Notes: generated by a model not told the origin, from the sequence alone. A stretch of 64,000 bases of DNA from Clostridium sp. UBA4548 (GCF_002387895.1 NZ_DGLI01000048.1:86116-150115); one strand, 5' to 3'; counted from the stretch's first letter, positions 50,172 to 60,081 are shown. Numbers and translations: made by a program.

Positions 50172-51410
50172 ATGGACAATGGGAATATGAAAAGTGAAAA
50201 AAGAAAATGGATAAGAAGAACTGTGGCAATAGTGCTTTTTACCAATGTCCTTACCTTTGGCATTACCAATCTTATTTCTTTTAAAATGCCCAATGGAAAG
50301 GTATTAGTTAGCAGAAAAACTTACGAAAATATAATTGATTTTGAAAAGCTATATACCATAAAGGATAAGATAGATAAATATTATATTGGAGAAATTAATA
50401 AAGATAAGTTGGTTGAGGGAGCAGCAAAGGGAATGGCGGCAGCTTTACAGGATCCATACACTGTATTTATGAATGAAGCTGAGTTCTCAGATTTTGCCAC
50501 TCAAACTGGTGGAACTTATGTAGGACTTGGATTACAGATTGGAGCTAAAGAAGATAAGATAGTAGTTATATCAACCTTTGAAAATTCTCCAGCTGAAAAG
50601 GCAGGAATTCTAAAAGGTGACATAATTGAAAGTGTTAATGATATTACTGTGACAGCTCAGGACATGGAAAAGGCTACTTCCATGATGAAGGGCAAAGCAG
50701 GCGAAGAGGTTAAACTAAGCCTTTCAAGACAGACTAGGGGGACCTTTGAGGTTAAAGCAAAAAGGGCAGAAATAGAAATGGTAACAGTTAAAAGTGAAAT
50801 CCTTGAAAATGGTATTGGTTATATTCAAGTTTCAATGTTTGATGAACACACTGCAAGTAATTTCGACAATGCTTTAAAAAATTTAACTGCAAAAGGAATG
50901 AAGAGCCTAGTATTAGATTTAAGAGAAAACCCTGGTGGGCTATTAGATCAAACAGTAAAAATGACTTCTAATTTTGTGGCTAAAGGGAAGAATATAGTGT
51001 ACACAGAGGATAAAGAAAAAAATAAAAAAAATTATGACTCTATAGGAGGAATTGCTGAGGGATTGCCTTTAACCATCTTAATTGATGGCGGCTCTGCTAG
51101 TGCCTCAGAAATTTTTGTCGGAGCAATTAAAGATTATGGCTTAGGAACTTTAGTAGGAGAAAAGACCTTTGGAAAAGGTGTCGTTCAAACTACTTTCTAT
51201 AGAGATAAGGATGGCTTTGGAGATGGAACAGCTCTTAAAGTTACAATTTCTAAGTACTTTACTCCAAATGGGCAAAATATTCATGGTATAGGAATAGCAC
51301 CAGATGTAGAGGTGCTTTACCCACAAGAGTTAAAAGAAAAACCTTATAATAGGGATTCAGATCCCCAATTCAAAAAGGCTTTAGAAGTAGCCAGAGAAAA
51401 GTTGAAATAA
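50172..51410 (+). CDS. S41 family C-terminal processing peptidase
   Basis: About 412 residues from the ATG at 50172 (GAGAGGGTGGATTTC before it). One N-terminal membrane helix, then a PDZ domain (about 95-170, AEKAGILKGDIIESVND), and the S41 core: IGYIQVSMFDE, LDLRENPGGLLDQTV, nucleophile Ser in DGGSASASEIF and the Lys in GEKTFGKGVVQ. It is an exported serine protease with a Ser-Lys dyad, related to CtpA/CtpB; in spore-formers CtpB cuts regulators at the septum or forespore. In this locus the next gene also carries a PDZ domain. Confidence 0.94.
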   Translation: MDNGNMKSEKRKWIRRTVAIVLFTNVLTFGITNLISFKMPNGKVLVSRKTYENIIDFEKLYTIKDKIDKYYIGEINKDKLVEGAAKGMAAALQDPYTVFMNEAEFSDFATQTGGTYVGLGLQIGAKEDKIVVISTFENSPAEKAGILKGDIIESVNDITVTAQDMEKATSMMKGKAGEEVKLSLSRQTRGTFEVKAKRAEIEMVTVKSEILENGIGYIQVSMFDEHTASNFDNALKNLTAKGMKSLVLDLRENPGGLLDQTVKMTSNFVAKGKNIVYTEDKEKNKKNYDSIGGIAEGLPLTILIDGGSASASEIFVGAIKDYGLGTLVGEKTFGKGVVQTTFYRDKDGFGDGTALKVTISKYFTPNGQNIHGIGIAPDVEVLYPQELKEKPYNRDSDPQFKKALEVAREKLK

Positions 51411-51730
51411 AATTTTATTAAGTATCTGCTGGGCACATAAAATGAATAACAAATAAGGATGCATAATAAACTTGCATTACATTGGTTATTTTTATGGGGA
51501 AAAGTGGATACTTAATTTCTATGGAATTTCAAGGTGAATATTTCAGTTATAACACAAACCTGCTTCCAAAGTTGTTTAATAAAATGAACTTGTTCATTAT
51601 ATAACGAGCTTTTAGCTTGGCATTGAGTATTAAGCTTAATACTCAATAATTAAAGTGTTGAATTTAGTTGCTTATTGATATAATATATGTATATTTGTAG
51701 TTTAGCATAATGTGAGAGGAGGCATTAAAC
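51411..51730. other. Structured intergenic region between S41 and PDZ genes
   Basis: No gene. TTAAGTATC 51418-51426 pairs with GATACTTAA 51507-51515; nested inside are 51436-51452 with 51482-51496 (CATAAAA-type arms) and ATGCA/TGCAT at 51459-51477. Further on are ATGAACTTGTTCAT at 51584-51597 and a perfect 26-bp palindrome at 51622-51647. A TATAAT-like hexamer follows near 51680. Confidence 0.5.
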
Positions 51731-53047
51731 ATGGAGCTACTTATTTATACCTTAACACAAGTTTCTTATGCTATCGTTGAGCCATCTTATGCTTTTGTTT
51801 TAATAATGATGGGAATTGTTTTTTATATTAAAAATAGAAAAACTGCTACCTTAGAAAAGTTAATTATGGGCGAAAATTCTACATCTCCCTTCGAACTTAC
51901 CATTTCACAAATTGTTATGGGGATATTTGGTGGGGTTTTAGCTAGTATGATTTTTACATATTTAGGTGTAGTATTTCATATGAATTCCAATATTTACATA
52001 GTTTTCATGATATCTATTTTACTGATGTTTTTTAATCCTAGGTTTCTGTGCTTGTCTTATTCAGGCGCTGTATTAGGAGTAACGTCTATATTATTGAATA
52101 TAGCTTCGAAATTCTTAAATAATCCAAGTCTAAATTTATTAAAAGTAGATATTACAAGTCTTTTGCTATTAATAGGAGTAATGCATGTAGTGGAAGGAAT
52201 ATTAGTAATATTAGATGGAAAAAGGGGAGCTATTCCAGTATTTGGGGGAAGAGATAGGAAAATTGTAGGTGGATTCGCCTTTAAAAGACAATGGATACTT
52301 CCAGTGGCAATACTAATGATGATGGAAGCCACTAGTGGAACTTTTATATCAGGAGAAGCTGTGGCGACACCACAGTGGTGGCCAATAGTAAATCACAGTG
52401 CAAATAAAGCCTTGTTTGAAACTATGATAATTGGAGCATTACCTTTATTTGCTGGAGTTGGATATTCTTCAGTAACTTTTACTAAGAGTAAAACAGCTAA
52501 AACTCTTTTTTCAGGAACCTTAATTATTGGGTTTGGAATTTTTGTTTCAGCATTATCTATATTTAGTAATTATGGTTTTGTTGTTCAATTATTATTACTT
52601 ATAATTACACCTCTAGCTCATGAAGCAATGATAGCCTTTGAGAAGTATACTGAGAGAAATGATGAACCTATGTATTCTAGTAATGAAGAAGGCATAAGAA
52701 TTCTTGAGGTAGCACCAAAGTCCTTGGCTAGTACCATGGGACTAAAGTCAGGAGATTTAATACTTGAAATTAACGATAATAAAATAACTACCGATGAAAT
52801 GATGTTTAGTTTTCTAGAAACTATTCCTAATTATATTTGGATGAAGATTAAAAAGGCAAATGGTGAAATTAGAGAAATAAGTCATACAAAAGTAAGCAAT
52901 GAGGGAAGAATAGGAATTGTCATCGTTCCTAGAAATATTCCATCTAAGTCAAGAATAATGAAAACAGAAGAGGGAAACTTTACTGATGTTTTAAATAAAT
53001 TAAGAAAAAAAGAACAAGATGATGAAGATAAGGAAAATAAAGAATAA
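51731..53047 (+). CDS. Multi-pass membrane protein with PDZ domain
   Basis: 438 residues. About eight hydrophobic helices in the first 305 residues, then a PDZ domain at about 318-400 (EEGIRILEVAPKSLASTMG, LKSGDLILEIND) and a charged Lys/Glu/Asp tail. No metal or Ser catalytic motif was seen, so it is not a site-2 protease by sequence. The order S41 protease - this gene - uvrB is conserved in clostridia by recollection, suggesting a role alongside the protease or in envelope control. The ribosome site is GAGAGGAGGCATTAAAC. It ends 12 bases before uvrB. Confidence 0.8.
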   Translation: MELLIYTLTQVSYAIVEPSYAFVLIMMGIVFYIKNRKTATLEKLIMGENSTSPFELTISQIVMGIFGGVLASMIFTYLGVVFHMNSNIYIVFMISILLMFFNPRFLCLSYSGAVLGVTSILLNIASKFLNNPSLNLLKVDITSLLLLIGVMHVVEGILVILDGKRGAIPVFGGRDRKIVGGFAFKRQWILPVAILMMMEATSGTFISGEAVATPQWWPIVNHSANKALFETMIIGALPLFAGVGYSSVTFTKSKTAKTLFSGTLIIGFGIFVSALSIFSNYGFVVQLLLLIITPLAHEAMIAFEKYTERNDEPMYSSNEEGIRILEVAPKSLASTMGLKSGDLILEINDNKITTDEMMFSFLETIPNYIWMKIKKANGEIREISHTKVSNEGRIGIVIVPRNIPSKSRIMKTEEGNFTDVLNKLRKKEQDDEDKENKE

Positions 53048-53059
53048 TGAGGTGAATAT

Positions 53060-55045
53060 ATGACAGGATTTAAAATTCACTCAAAATTTAAACCTATGGG
53101 GGATCAACCACAGGCAATAGAGAGTATAGCAAGAGGTATTAGAGAAGATAAAAAGTTTCAAACCCTGCTAGGAGTTACTGGTTCAGGAAAAACCTTTACT
53201 ATGGCAAATATTATTGAAAAGGTGCAAAGACCAACTTTGGTACTGGCACATAACAAAACTTTAGCGGCTCAGCTTTGTTCGGAATTTAAGGAGTTTTTTC
53301 CGGAGAATGCAGTAGAATATTTTGTGTCTTACTATGATTACTATCAACCAGAGGCCTATGTTGCTCAAACAGATACCTTTATCGAAAAGGATGCCTCAAT
53401 TAATGACGAAATAGAAATGCTGAGACACTCTGCTACCTCTGCCTTAATTGAAAGGAGAGACGTAATAGTAGTTGCCTCTGTATCTTGTATTTATGGACTA
53501 GGTAATCCAGAGGAATATAAGAAGCTAACTGTATCTTTAAGAGAAGGTATGGAAAAAGATAGAAATGCGGTTATAAGACAACTTGTAGATATACAATATG
53601 AAAGAAATGATATTAACTTTGTACGTGGTACCTTTAGGGTTAGGGGAGATGTTTTAGATATTTTTCCTGCATCATCTACAAGTAAAGGTATAAGGGTAGA
53701 GTTTTTTGGAGATGAAATAGATAGAATTAGGGAATTTGACACATTGACAGGAGAAATAATTTCTGGCAGAAAACATGTTGCTATTTTCCCAGCCTCTCAC
53801 TTTGCAACTTCCAAGGATAGGTTAGAAATTGCTATAAAGCAAATTGAAATGGAACTTGAACAAAGACTAGAGGACCTTAAGAATCAGGATAAACTTTTGG
53901 AAGCTCAAAGATTAAAACAAAGAACTAATTTTGATATAGAAATGATGAGAGAAGTAGGATATTGTTCGGGGATAGAAAACTATTCTAGAATTTTAGATGG
54001 AAGGCCAGCAGGAACATCACCACAGACCTTAATTGATTATTTTCCAAAGGATTTCTTATTATTTATAGACGAAAGTCATGTAACTCTTCCTCAGATTAGA
54101 GCTATGCATGGAGGAGATAAATCAAGAAAGACTTCCTTAGTGGAATATGGCTTTAGACTTCCTTCAGCCTATGATAATAGACCGCTACAATTTGATGAGT
54201 TTGAACAAAAGCTAAATCAAGTGCTATTTGTTAGTGCTACTCCAAGTAAGTATGAGGCTGAACATAGTGAAAATACAGCAGAACAAATCATTAGACCAAC
54301 AGGACTTTTAGACCCAGAGGTAATTATACGTCCCATAAAGGGCCAAATTGATGATTTATATGGGGAAATTAATAATACTATTGAAAAAGGCTTTAGAATT
54401 CTTGTTACTACCCTTACAAAAAAGATGGCAGAGGATTTAACTAAGTATTTTAAAGAAATGGGAGTAAAAACTACATATTTACACTCAGATATAGATACCA
54501 TTGAAAGAATGAAAATTATAAGGGATTTGAGAAAAGGCGAATTTGATGTTTTAGTGGGAATTAACCTTTTAAGAGAAGGATTAGACATACCAGAAGTAGC
54601 ACTAGTAGCAATTTTAGATGCAGATAAGGAAGGATTTTTAAGAAGTGAAACCTCTCTTATACAAACTATTGGAAGAGCTGCTAGAAATTCCGCCAGCAAG
54701 GTTATAATGTATGCAGACAATATAACTAATTCAATGGATAAAGCCATATCAGAAACCAATAGAAGAAGAAAAATACAGTTGGAGTATAATGAAGAACATG
54801 GAATAACTCCTACAACTATAATGAAGGATATTAGAGATGTAATCGAAGTATCTACTGCCGTGGCAGAAGAGGTTGTAGAATATGGAAGTTTAGAGGAAGC
54901 ACTAGAAGCTGATAGAGTAGATTTGGGAAAACATGTAGAGAAACTTGAGAAGGAAATGAAACAAGCTGCAAAGGATTTACAATTTGAAACAGCGGCTCGA
55001 ATCAGAGACGAAGTTCTACGATTGAAAAAAAAGTATAAGTTATAA
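53060..55045 (+). CDS. uvrB: Excinuclease ABC subunit B
   Basis: 661 residues, full length. Walker A GVTGSGKTFTMAN (about 38-50), the beta-hairpin region with YYDYYQPEAY, helicase motif DESHVTLPQ, SATPSKYE, motif VI region QTIGRAARN and a C-terminal UVR domain (LEKEMKQAAKDLQFETAARIRDE). UvrB verifies damage in nucleotide excision repair and recruits UvrC. It lies 20 bases before uvrA, co-transcribed. GAGGTGAATAT before ATG. Confidence 0.98.
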   Translation: MTGFKIHSKFKPMGDQPQAIESIARGIREDKKFQTLLGVTGSGKTFTMANIIEKVQRPTLVLAHNKTLAAQLCSEFKEFFPENAVEYFVSYYDYYQPEAYVAQTDTFIEKDASINDEIEMLRHSATSALIERRDVIVVASVSCIYGLGNPEEYKKLTVSLREGMEKDRNAVIRQLVDIQYERNDINFVRGTFRVRGDVLDIFPASSTSKGIRVEFFGDEIDRIREFDTLTGEIISGRKHVAIFPASHFATSKDRLEIAIKQIEMELEQRLEDLKNQDKLLEAQRLKQRTNFDIEMMREVGYCSGIENYSRILDGRPAGTSPQTLIDYFPKDFLLFIDESHVTLPQIRAMHGGDKSRKTSLVEYGFRLPSAYDNRPLQFDEFEQKLNQVLFVSATPSKYEAEHSENTAEQIIRPTGLLDPEVIIRPIKGQIDDLYGEINNTIEKGFRILVTTLTKKMAEDLTKYFKEMGVKTTYLHSDIDTIERMKIIRDLRKGEFDVLVGINLLREGLDIPEVALVAILDADKEGFLRSETSLIQTIGRAARNSASKVIMYADNITNSMDKAISETNRRRKIQLEYNEEHGITPTTIMKDIRDVIEVSTAVAEEVVEYGSLEEALEADRVDLGKHVEKLEKEMKQAAKDLQFETAARIRDEVLRLKKKYKL

Positions 55046-55065
55046 AATTAATGAAGGAGTAAACT

Positions 55066-57891
55066 ATGAGAGATAAAATATTTATAAAAGGAGCAAAGGT
55101 ACATAATTTAAAAAATGTAGATTTAGAGATACCTCGTGATAAGTTTGTTGTATTTACAGGCTTGTCGGGATCAGGTAAGTCTTCTTTAGCCTTTGATACC
55201 CTTTATGCTGAAGGACAAAGGAGATATGTGGAATCTCTTTCCGCCTATGCAAGACAATTCTTAGGGCAAATGAATAAACCAGAAGTGGAATATATAGAAG
55301 GATTATCCCCTGCAATTTCCATAGATCAAAAAACTACAAGTAGAAATCCTCGTTCAACGGTGGGAACTGTAACAGAAATATATGACTACCTAAGACTTTT
55401 ATATGCAAGAATTGGAGTACCTCACTGCCCAAAGTGCGGTAAGGAAATTACCCAACAAACAGTTGATCAAATGGTAGACCAAGTCATGGGGTTACCTGAA
55501 AGAACTAAGCTTCAAGTTCTAGCTCCTGTAATTAGGGGTAAGAAAGGTGAGCATGTAAAGGTTATTGAAAGCATAAAAAAGAATGGGTATGTAAGAGCAA
55601 GAGTTGATGGGACTTTAGTTGATTTAGCTGAAGATGAAGTGAAGCTAGATAAAAACAAAAAGCATACTATTGAAATTGTTATAGATAGGATTGTGGTTAA
55701 GGAAGGTGTTGAGTCTAGACTTTCTGATTCACTTGAAGCAGCTTTAAAACTAGGCGAAGGATTAGCGATTGTCAGCATAATTGATGGAGAAGATATACTT
55801 TTTAGTGAGCAATTTGCTTGTGTTGAGTGTGGAATTAGTATTGGAGAATTGGCACCTAGAATGTTTTCCTTTAACTCTCCATTTGGAAAGTGTGACAAGT
55901 GTGATGGATTAGGAACACTTATGGAGATTGACGAAGACTTAATAGTTCCAGACAAAACTAAGAGCATAAGTGAAGGAGCTATAGTTACCTTTGGCGAAAG
56001 TAGCTTAAAAGATGATTCTTGGACCTTTTCAGTATTAACTGCCTTAGCTAATCATTACAATTTCAGTTTAGATACACCTTTTGAACAGTTAGAACCTAAG
56101 GTAAAAGATATAATCCTATATGGAACTAATGGAGAAAGAATCAGGGTGGAATATACAAAGGAATTTAAAACAGGGGTATACAATCATGCCTTTGAGGGAG
56201 TTATAAATAACTTAAAAAGAAGATATTTTGAAACCTCATCAGATTATATAAAAAAAGAAGTAGAAGAGTATATGAGTGACAACCCTTGTCCTAAGTGTAA
56301 TGGAGCAAGACTTTCAAAAGAGGCCCTTTCAGTAACAATAGGAGAAAAAAATATTTCTCAGCTTTGTCAGTTATCAATTGTAGATGAAATTAAGTTTTTA
56401 GATACTTTGGTACTATCAGAAAAGAATGCTATTATTGCTGCACAAATTTTGAAAGAAATTAAGAGCAGATTAAACTTTTTAAAAGATGTAGGTCTTGATT
56501 ACTTGAATCTGACTCGTTCAGCAGGAACTCTCTCTGGAGGGGAAGCTCAAAGAATTAGACTTGCTACTCAAATTGGCTCAAGTTTAATGGGCGTATTATA
56601 TATATTAGATGAGCCAAGTATTGGATTACATCAAAGAGATAATGATAAGCTTATTGGAACATTACAACATTTAAGAGATTTAGGAAATACCTTAGTTGTT
56701 GTTGAGCATGATGAAGATACTATGAAAGCAGCAGACTTTATAGTAGACATTGGACCTAAAGCTGGTGAACATGGTGGAGAGATTGTTGTTGCTGGAACTA
56801 TGGAAGATATTATGAATTGTGAAAAATCTATTACAGGACAATATTTAAGCGGCAAGATGAAGGTTCATCTACCAGATGAATACAGAAAAGTTGACTTAGA
56901 AAGATCAATTACTGTAAAGGGTGCAAGAGAAAACAACTTAAAAAATGTAACAGTATCTTTTCCATTAGGAGTATTTACTTCAGTTACAGGAGTTTCAGGC
57001 TCAGGAAAAAGTACTTTGGTAAATGAAATTTTATACAAAGGGCTTAATAAAAAAATAAATAATACCAAGAAGATTCCAGGAAAACATATAGATATTTTAG
57101 GAAGCGAAAATATAGATAAAATTATCAATATTGACCAAAGTCCAATTGGGAGAACTCCAAGAAGTAACCCAGCAACCTATACAGGAGTTTTTGATTTGAT
57201 AAGAGATGTGTTTGCAACCACTTCAGAAGCTAAAATGAGAGGTTATAAACCAGGAAGATTTAGCTTTAATGTAAAGGGTGGAAGATGTGAAGCTTGTAAA
57301 GGTGATGGAATAATAAAAATTGAAATGCAATTTTTATCTGATGTTTATGTACCTTGTGAGGTTTGTAAAGGAAAAAGATATAATAGAGAAACCTTAGAAG
57401 TAAGATATAAGGGTAAAAATATTGATGAAGTTCTTGAAATGACAGTAGAAGAAGCTCTTAAGTTCTTTGAAAATCTACCAAGAATAAGTGGTAGATTACA
57501 AACACTAATGGATGTAGGACTTGGATATGTTAGACTAGGTCAGCCATCTACAACCTTATCTGGAGGAGAGGCACAAAGAATTAAACTTGCCTATGAACTA
57601 TCTAAGAGAAGTACAGGAAAAACACTGTATATTCTAGATGAGCCTACGACTGGACTGCATATTGATGATGTGAATAAATTAATTTCTATACTTCAAAGGC
57701 TTGTAGAAGGTGGAAATACAGTAGTTGTTATTGAACATAACTTAGACGTAATAAAATGTTCTGATCATATCATAGATTTAGGGCCAGAAGGCGGAGATAA
57801 AGGTGGTACTATATTATGTGTTGGTACACCAAGAGATATATGTCGTTGTGAAAAGTCTTATACAGGACAGTATCTTAAAAAAATGTTATAA
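55066..57891 (+). CDS. uvrA: Excinuclease ABC subunit A
   Basis: 941 residues. Two ABC ATPase modules with Walker A GLSGSGKSSLAFD and GVSGSGKSTLV, ABC signatures LSGGEAQRIRLATQ and LSGGEAQRIKLAYE, and Walker B DEPSIGLHQRD and DEPTTGLHIDD. Zinc-binding Cys pairs: CPKCGKE, CVECGIS/CDKCDGLG, CPKCNGAR, and CEACKGDG with CEVCKGKR. It scans DNA for damage and loads UvrB. Ribosome site AAGGAGTAAACT. A structured non-coding stretch follows before the FHA gene. Confidence 0.98.
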   Translation: MRDKIFIKGAKVHNLKNVDLEIPRDKFVVFTGLSGSGKSSLAFDTLYAEGQRRYVESLSAYARQFLGQMNKPEVEYIEGLSPAISIDQKTTSRNPRSTVGTVTEIYDYLRLLYARIGVPHCPKCGKEITQQTVDQMVDQVMGLPERTKLQVLAPVIRGKKGEHVKVIESIKKNGYVRARVDGTLVDLAEDEVKLDKNKKHTIEIVIDRIVVKEGVESRLSDSLEAALKLGEGLAIVSIIDGEDILFSEQFACVECGISIGELAPRMFSFNSPFGKCDKCDGLGTLMEIDEDLIVPDKTKSISEGAIVTFGESSLKDDSWTFSVLTALANHYNFSLDTPFEQLEPKVKDIILYGTNGERIRVEYTKEFKTGVYNHAFEGVINNLKRRYFETSSDYIKKEVEEYMSDNPCPKCNGARLSKEALSVTIGEKNISQLCQLSIVDEIKFLDTLVLSEKNAIIAAQILKEIKSRLNFLKDVGLDYLNLTRSAGTLSGGEAQRIRLATQIGSSLMGVLYILDEPSIGLHQRDNDKLIGTLQHLRDLGNTLVVVEHDEDTMKAADFIVDIGPKAGEHGGEIVVAGTMEDIMNCEKSITGQYLSGKMKVHLPDEYRKVDLERSITVKGARENNLKNVTVSFPLGVFTSVTGVSGSGKSTLVNEILYKGLNKKINNTKKIPGKHIDILGSENIDKIINIDQSPIGRTPRSNPATYTGVFDLIRDVFATTSEAKMRGYKPGRFSFNVKGGRCEACKGDGIIKIEMQFLSDVYVPCEVCKGKRYNRETLEVRYKGKNIDEVLEMTVEEALKFFENLPRISGRLQTLMDVGLGYVRLGQPSTTLSGGEAQRIKLAYELSKRSTGKTLYILDEPTTGLHIDDVNKLISILQRLVEGGNTVVVIEHNLDVIKCSDHIIDLGPEGGDKGGTILCVGTPRDICRCEKSYTGQYLKKML

Positions 57892-57904
57892 TAATGTAGA
57901 ATTA

Positions 57905-58022
57905 GAAGTTAAAGACTTGAAGTTCGGAAAATATTATGTTAAAAATGCCTTAGGGAAACCGTCAGACGGAGGTTCTTATGGTTTCCTAAAGCTTTTAACT
58001 ATAAAAAATTAGCTTTCAAGTC
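57905..58022 (+). ncRNA. Possible alternative-fold RNA element after uvrA
   Basis: TTAGGGAAACC 57950-57960 pairs with GGTTTCCTAA 57980-57989. Around it two exclusive pairings are possible: AGTTAAAG 57907-57914 with CTTTTAACT 57992-58000, or GACTTGAAG 57914-57922 with CTTTCAAGTC 58013-58022. The second can also compete with AAAGCT/AGCTTT (57988-58016). No known riboswitch class was recognised. The 70-codon frame overlapping uvrA's end here is rejected. Confidence 0.3.
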
Positions 58023-58186
58023 CTATGACATTTTAAACCTTGGTCAATACCATAATAAAAATTAACTTATTCATTCAATGACCTCACCTTAAATATTTAA
58101 GTTACGTATATTATAAAGGGTAACTAGGAAATATAACTAGAAGGTTGTTTGAAATGAAATTGTTGATTATTAAAAGGAGTTTTGTT

Positions 58187-58612
58187 ATGAATAGTTTTAA
58201 ATTCATATTCAATTTGGTGATAATAGCTATTATTTATTTTATTATAATCTATGCTTTAAAGATTATGTATAATGACACTAAATCTGTAGGAAAGAAAAAG
58301 AAGAAAAAAACTGTAGATTTCGGATTGGAAGTAGTAGATAAAGGAGATAATCATAATCTTAGAAGTGGCGGAGTAATTCCAGTAAATGAAGTTCTAACTA
58401 TGGGCAGAAATGAAGATAATATGGTTGTTTTAGAAGATAGATACGTATCTTCTCATCATTTAAAGATATATTTTAGAAACACGGATTATATTTTAGAGGA
58501 CTTAAATAGTACTAATGGAACCTTTGTTAATGAAGTCAGAATAAAAAATAAAGTGACTTTAAATAAAGGAGATAAGATAAGAGTAGGGACTTCTACCTTT
58601 AAAGTTCTTTAA
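58187..58612 (+). CDS. FHA domain membrane protein
   Basis: About 141 residues from the ATG at 58187 (AGGAGTTTTGTT before it). A membrane helix (about 4-26, IFNLVIIAIIYFIIIYALKI) and a Lys-rich linker (GKKKKKK) lead to a forkhead-associated domain: MGRNEDNMVVLEDRYVSSHHLKI (Arg and Ser-x-x-His of the phosphothreonine site) and LEDLNSTNGTFVN. It should bind phosphothreonine peptides at the inner face of the membrane, plausibly linking Ser/Thr kinases to the ftsW-PBP pair encoded next. Confidence 0.93.
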   Translation: MNSFKFIFNLVIIAIIYFIIIYALKIMYNDTKSVGKKKKKKTVDFGLEVVDKGDNHNLRSGGVIPVNEVLTMGRNEDNMVVLEDRYVSSHHLKIYFRNTDYILEDLNSTNGTFVNEVRIKNKVTLNKGDKIRVGTSTFKVL

Positions 58613-58660
58613 TAGGAATTAAGTTTCATTATAAGAAGACTAGTTCTAGGAACCGAGTTA

Positions 58661-58712
58661 CTTTAACTATTAAGAGTTTATTTAACTAAAAAATATTTAA
58701 TAATAGTTAAAG
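58661..58712 (+). repeat. 11-bp inverted repeat upstream of ftsW-type gene
   Basis: CTTTAACTATT 58661-58671 pairs perfectly with AATAGTTAAAG 58702-58712 across a 30-base loop. It sits in the 150-base gap between the FHA and ftsW-type genes and has no T run. Confidence 0.5.
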
Positions 58713-58764
58713 CAATATAGTTAAGGTATCTTAAGAGTTAACAGTCACATGAAAGGATGAAATT

Positions 58765-60081
58765 ATGGATACTTTAAAAGAAGAAAAGCGAGTGCTATGG
58801 CTCACTTATTTATTAATAGCTACCATATTTGTAAATGTAGCCTTTATATCTCCCACTTTTGATAAAGGTGCAGTAATTATGGGGGTTATATTATGTGGAC
58901 TTTTAGCTTATTCTCACTTTATAATAAGAAAGTTTTTCCCAGACGGAGATAAGTATATTTTAATATTTTCAAATATATTAGCAGTTATTGGACTTGCTAT
59001 GCTTTATAGATTAGATTTACCAGTTTCAGGAGGAACCTATGTAACAGATGAAGCAAGAACTTTTTTAGCTACAAAGCAAATCATATTTTTCACTTTAGGA
59101 GTAGCTGCTTTTATTCTTGTAGTAGTAATACTTCCGGATTTAAAAAGCTTTAGCAAGTATAAGTACTTTTACTTAGTGGTAACTCTTGTTTTTATGGCAA
59201 TGGGAAGCCTTCTGGGAAAGGAAACCTTTGGAGCGAAAAACTGGGTTTCTATAGCAGGATTTTCTTTTCAGCCATCTGAGTTTGGAAAAGTAGCTCTGGT
59301 GGCATATTTAGCTTCAGCTCTCAAGGATTATGGTAATCCTTCTAATTTATCAAAGAAGCTTGGAGGTAAAATATTTAAAGATAACCCTAAGTTTAATAAT
59401 GTAATTAGCTTAATTGAGCCAGCTATAGTAGTAATGATATCCTTAGCATTTATGCTATTACAGACAGATTTAGGTTCTGCACTGATTTTCTTTTCAATCT
59501 CCCTTACTATGTTATACATAGCAACTTCTAAAGGAAAGTATGTGGTTATTGCTCTAGTATTATTTATAGTTGGAGCTGTGGCAGGGTATTTTCTTTTTGG
59601 TCATGTTAGAACCAGGGTAATGATTTGGCAAGATCCTTGGAAGTATGGTTATGATGCAGGCCTTCAGTTAGTCCAATCTTTGATAGCTATTGCAAATGGA
59701 GGTTTTTTTGGAAAGGGTTTAGGCATGGGATATCCTGGGTTCATACCAGTTATTGAAAGTGACTTTATATTTTCTGGGATTTGTGAGGAACTAGGATTAT
59801 TAACAGGCCTTGCAATAATTATTTTGTATTTTTTAATTTTCTATAGATGTATTAGAGCTGCTATTTATGCTAAGGATAATTTTTCGAGACTACTTGCAGT
59901 TGGATATAGTACTATGATAGTTTCACAAGTATTAGTAATTATAGGTGGCGTTACAGGTGCAATTCCGTTAACTGGAATTACTCTTCCACTAGTGAGCTAT
60001 GGTGGAAGTTCAGTGCTTATAACTTACATTTCTTTAGGAATAATACAAAAAATTTCAGAGGAGGGGAATAGCTATGAATAA
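58765..60081 (+). CDS. FtsW/RodA/SpoVE family glycosyltransferase
   Basis: 438 residues with ten or so membrane helices. SEDS family features: LGKETFGAKNWVSIAGFSFQPSEFGKVAL-type segment (GxxxW, QPSE-x2-K), QTDLGSALIF, WQDPWKYGYDAGLQLVQSLIAIANGGFFGKGLG and VSYGGSSVLITY. It polymerises lipid II into glycan strands with a class B PBP as partner; that partner is the next gene, overlapping by 8 bases. FHA-ftsW-pbp is a common Firmicute/actinobacterial order. Whether it is FtsW, RodA or SpoVE cannot be decided here. AAAGGATGAAATT before ATG. Confidence 0.94.
   Translation: MDTLKEEKRVLWLTYLLIATIFVNVAFISPTFDKGAVIMGVILCGLLAYSHFIIRKFFPDGDKYILIFSNILAVIGLAMLYRLDLPVSGGTYVTDEARTFLATKQIIFFTLGVAAFILVVVILPDLKSFSKYKYFYLVVTLVFMAMGSLLGKETFGAKNWVSIAGFSFQPSEFGKVALVAYLASALKDYGNPSNLSKKLGGKIFKDNPKFNNVISLIEPAIVVMISLAFMLLQTDLGSALIFFSISLTMLYIATSKGKYVVIALVLFIVGAVAGYFLFGHVRTRVMIWQDPWKYGYDAGLQLVQSLIAIANGGFFGKGLGMGYPGFIPVIESDFIFSGICEELGLLTGLAIIILYFLIFYRCIRAAIYAKDNFSRLLAVGYSTMIVSQVLVIIGGVTGAIPLTGITLPLVSYGGSSVLITYISLGIIQKISEEGNSYE

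Noticed and set aside
51494..51604. 36-codon ORF between the S41 and PDZ genes
   Set aside because: No ribosome site, and it overlaps a multi-stem structure and a palindrome.
57803..58012. 69-codon open frame overlapping the end of uvrA
   Set aside because: It lies mostly in another frame of uvrA, lacks a ribosome site and runs into a structured non-coding stretch.
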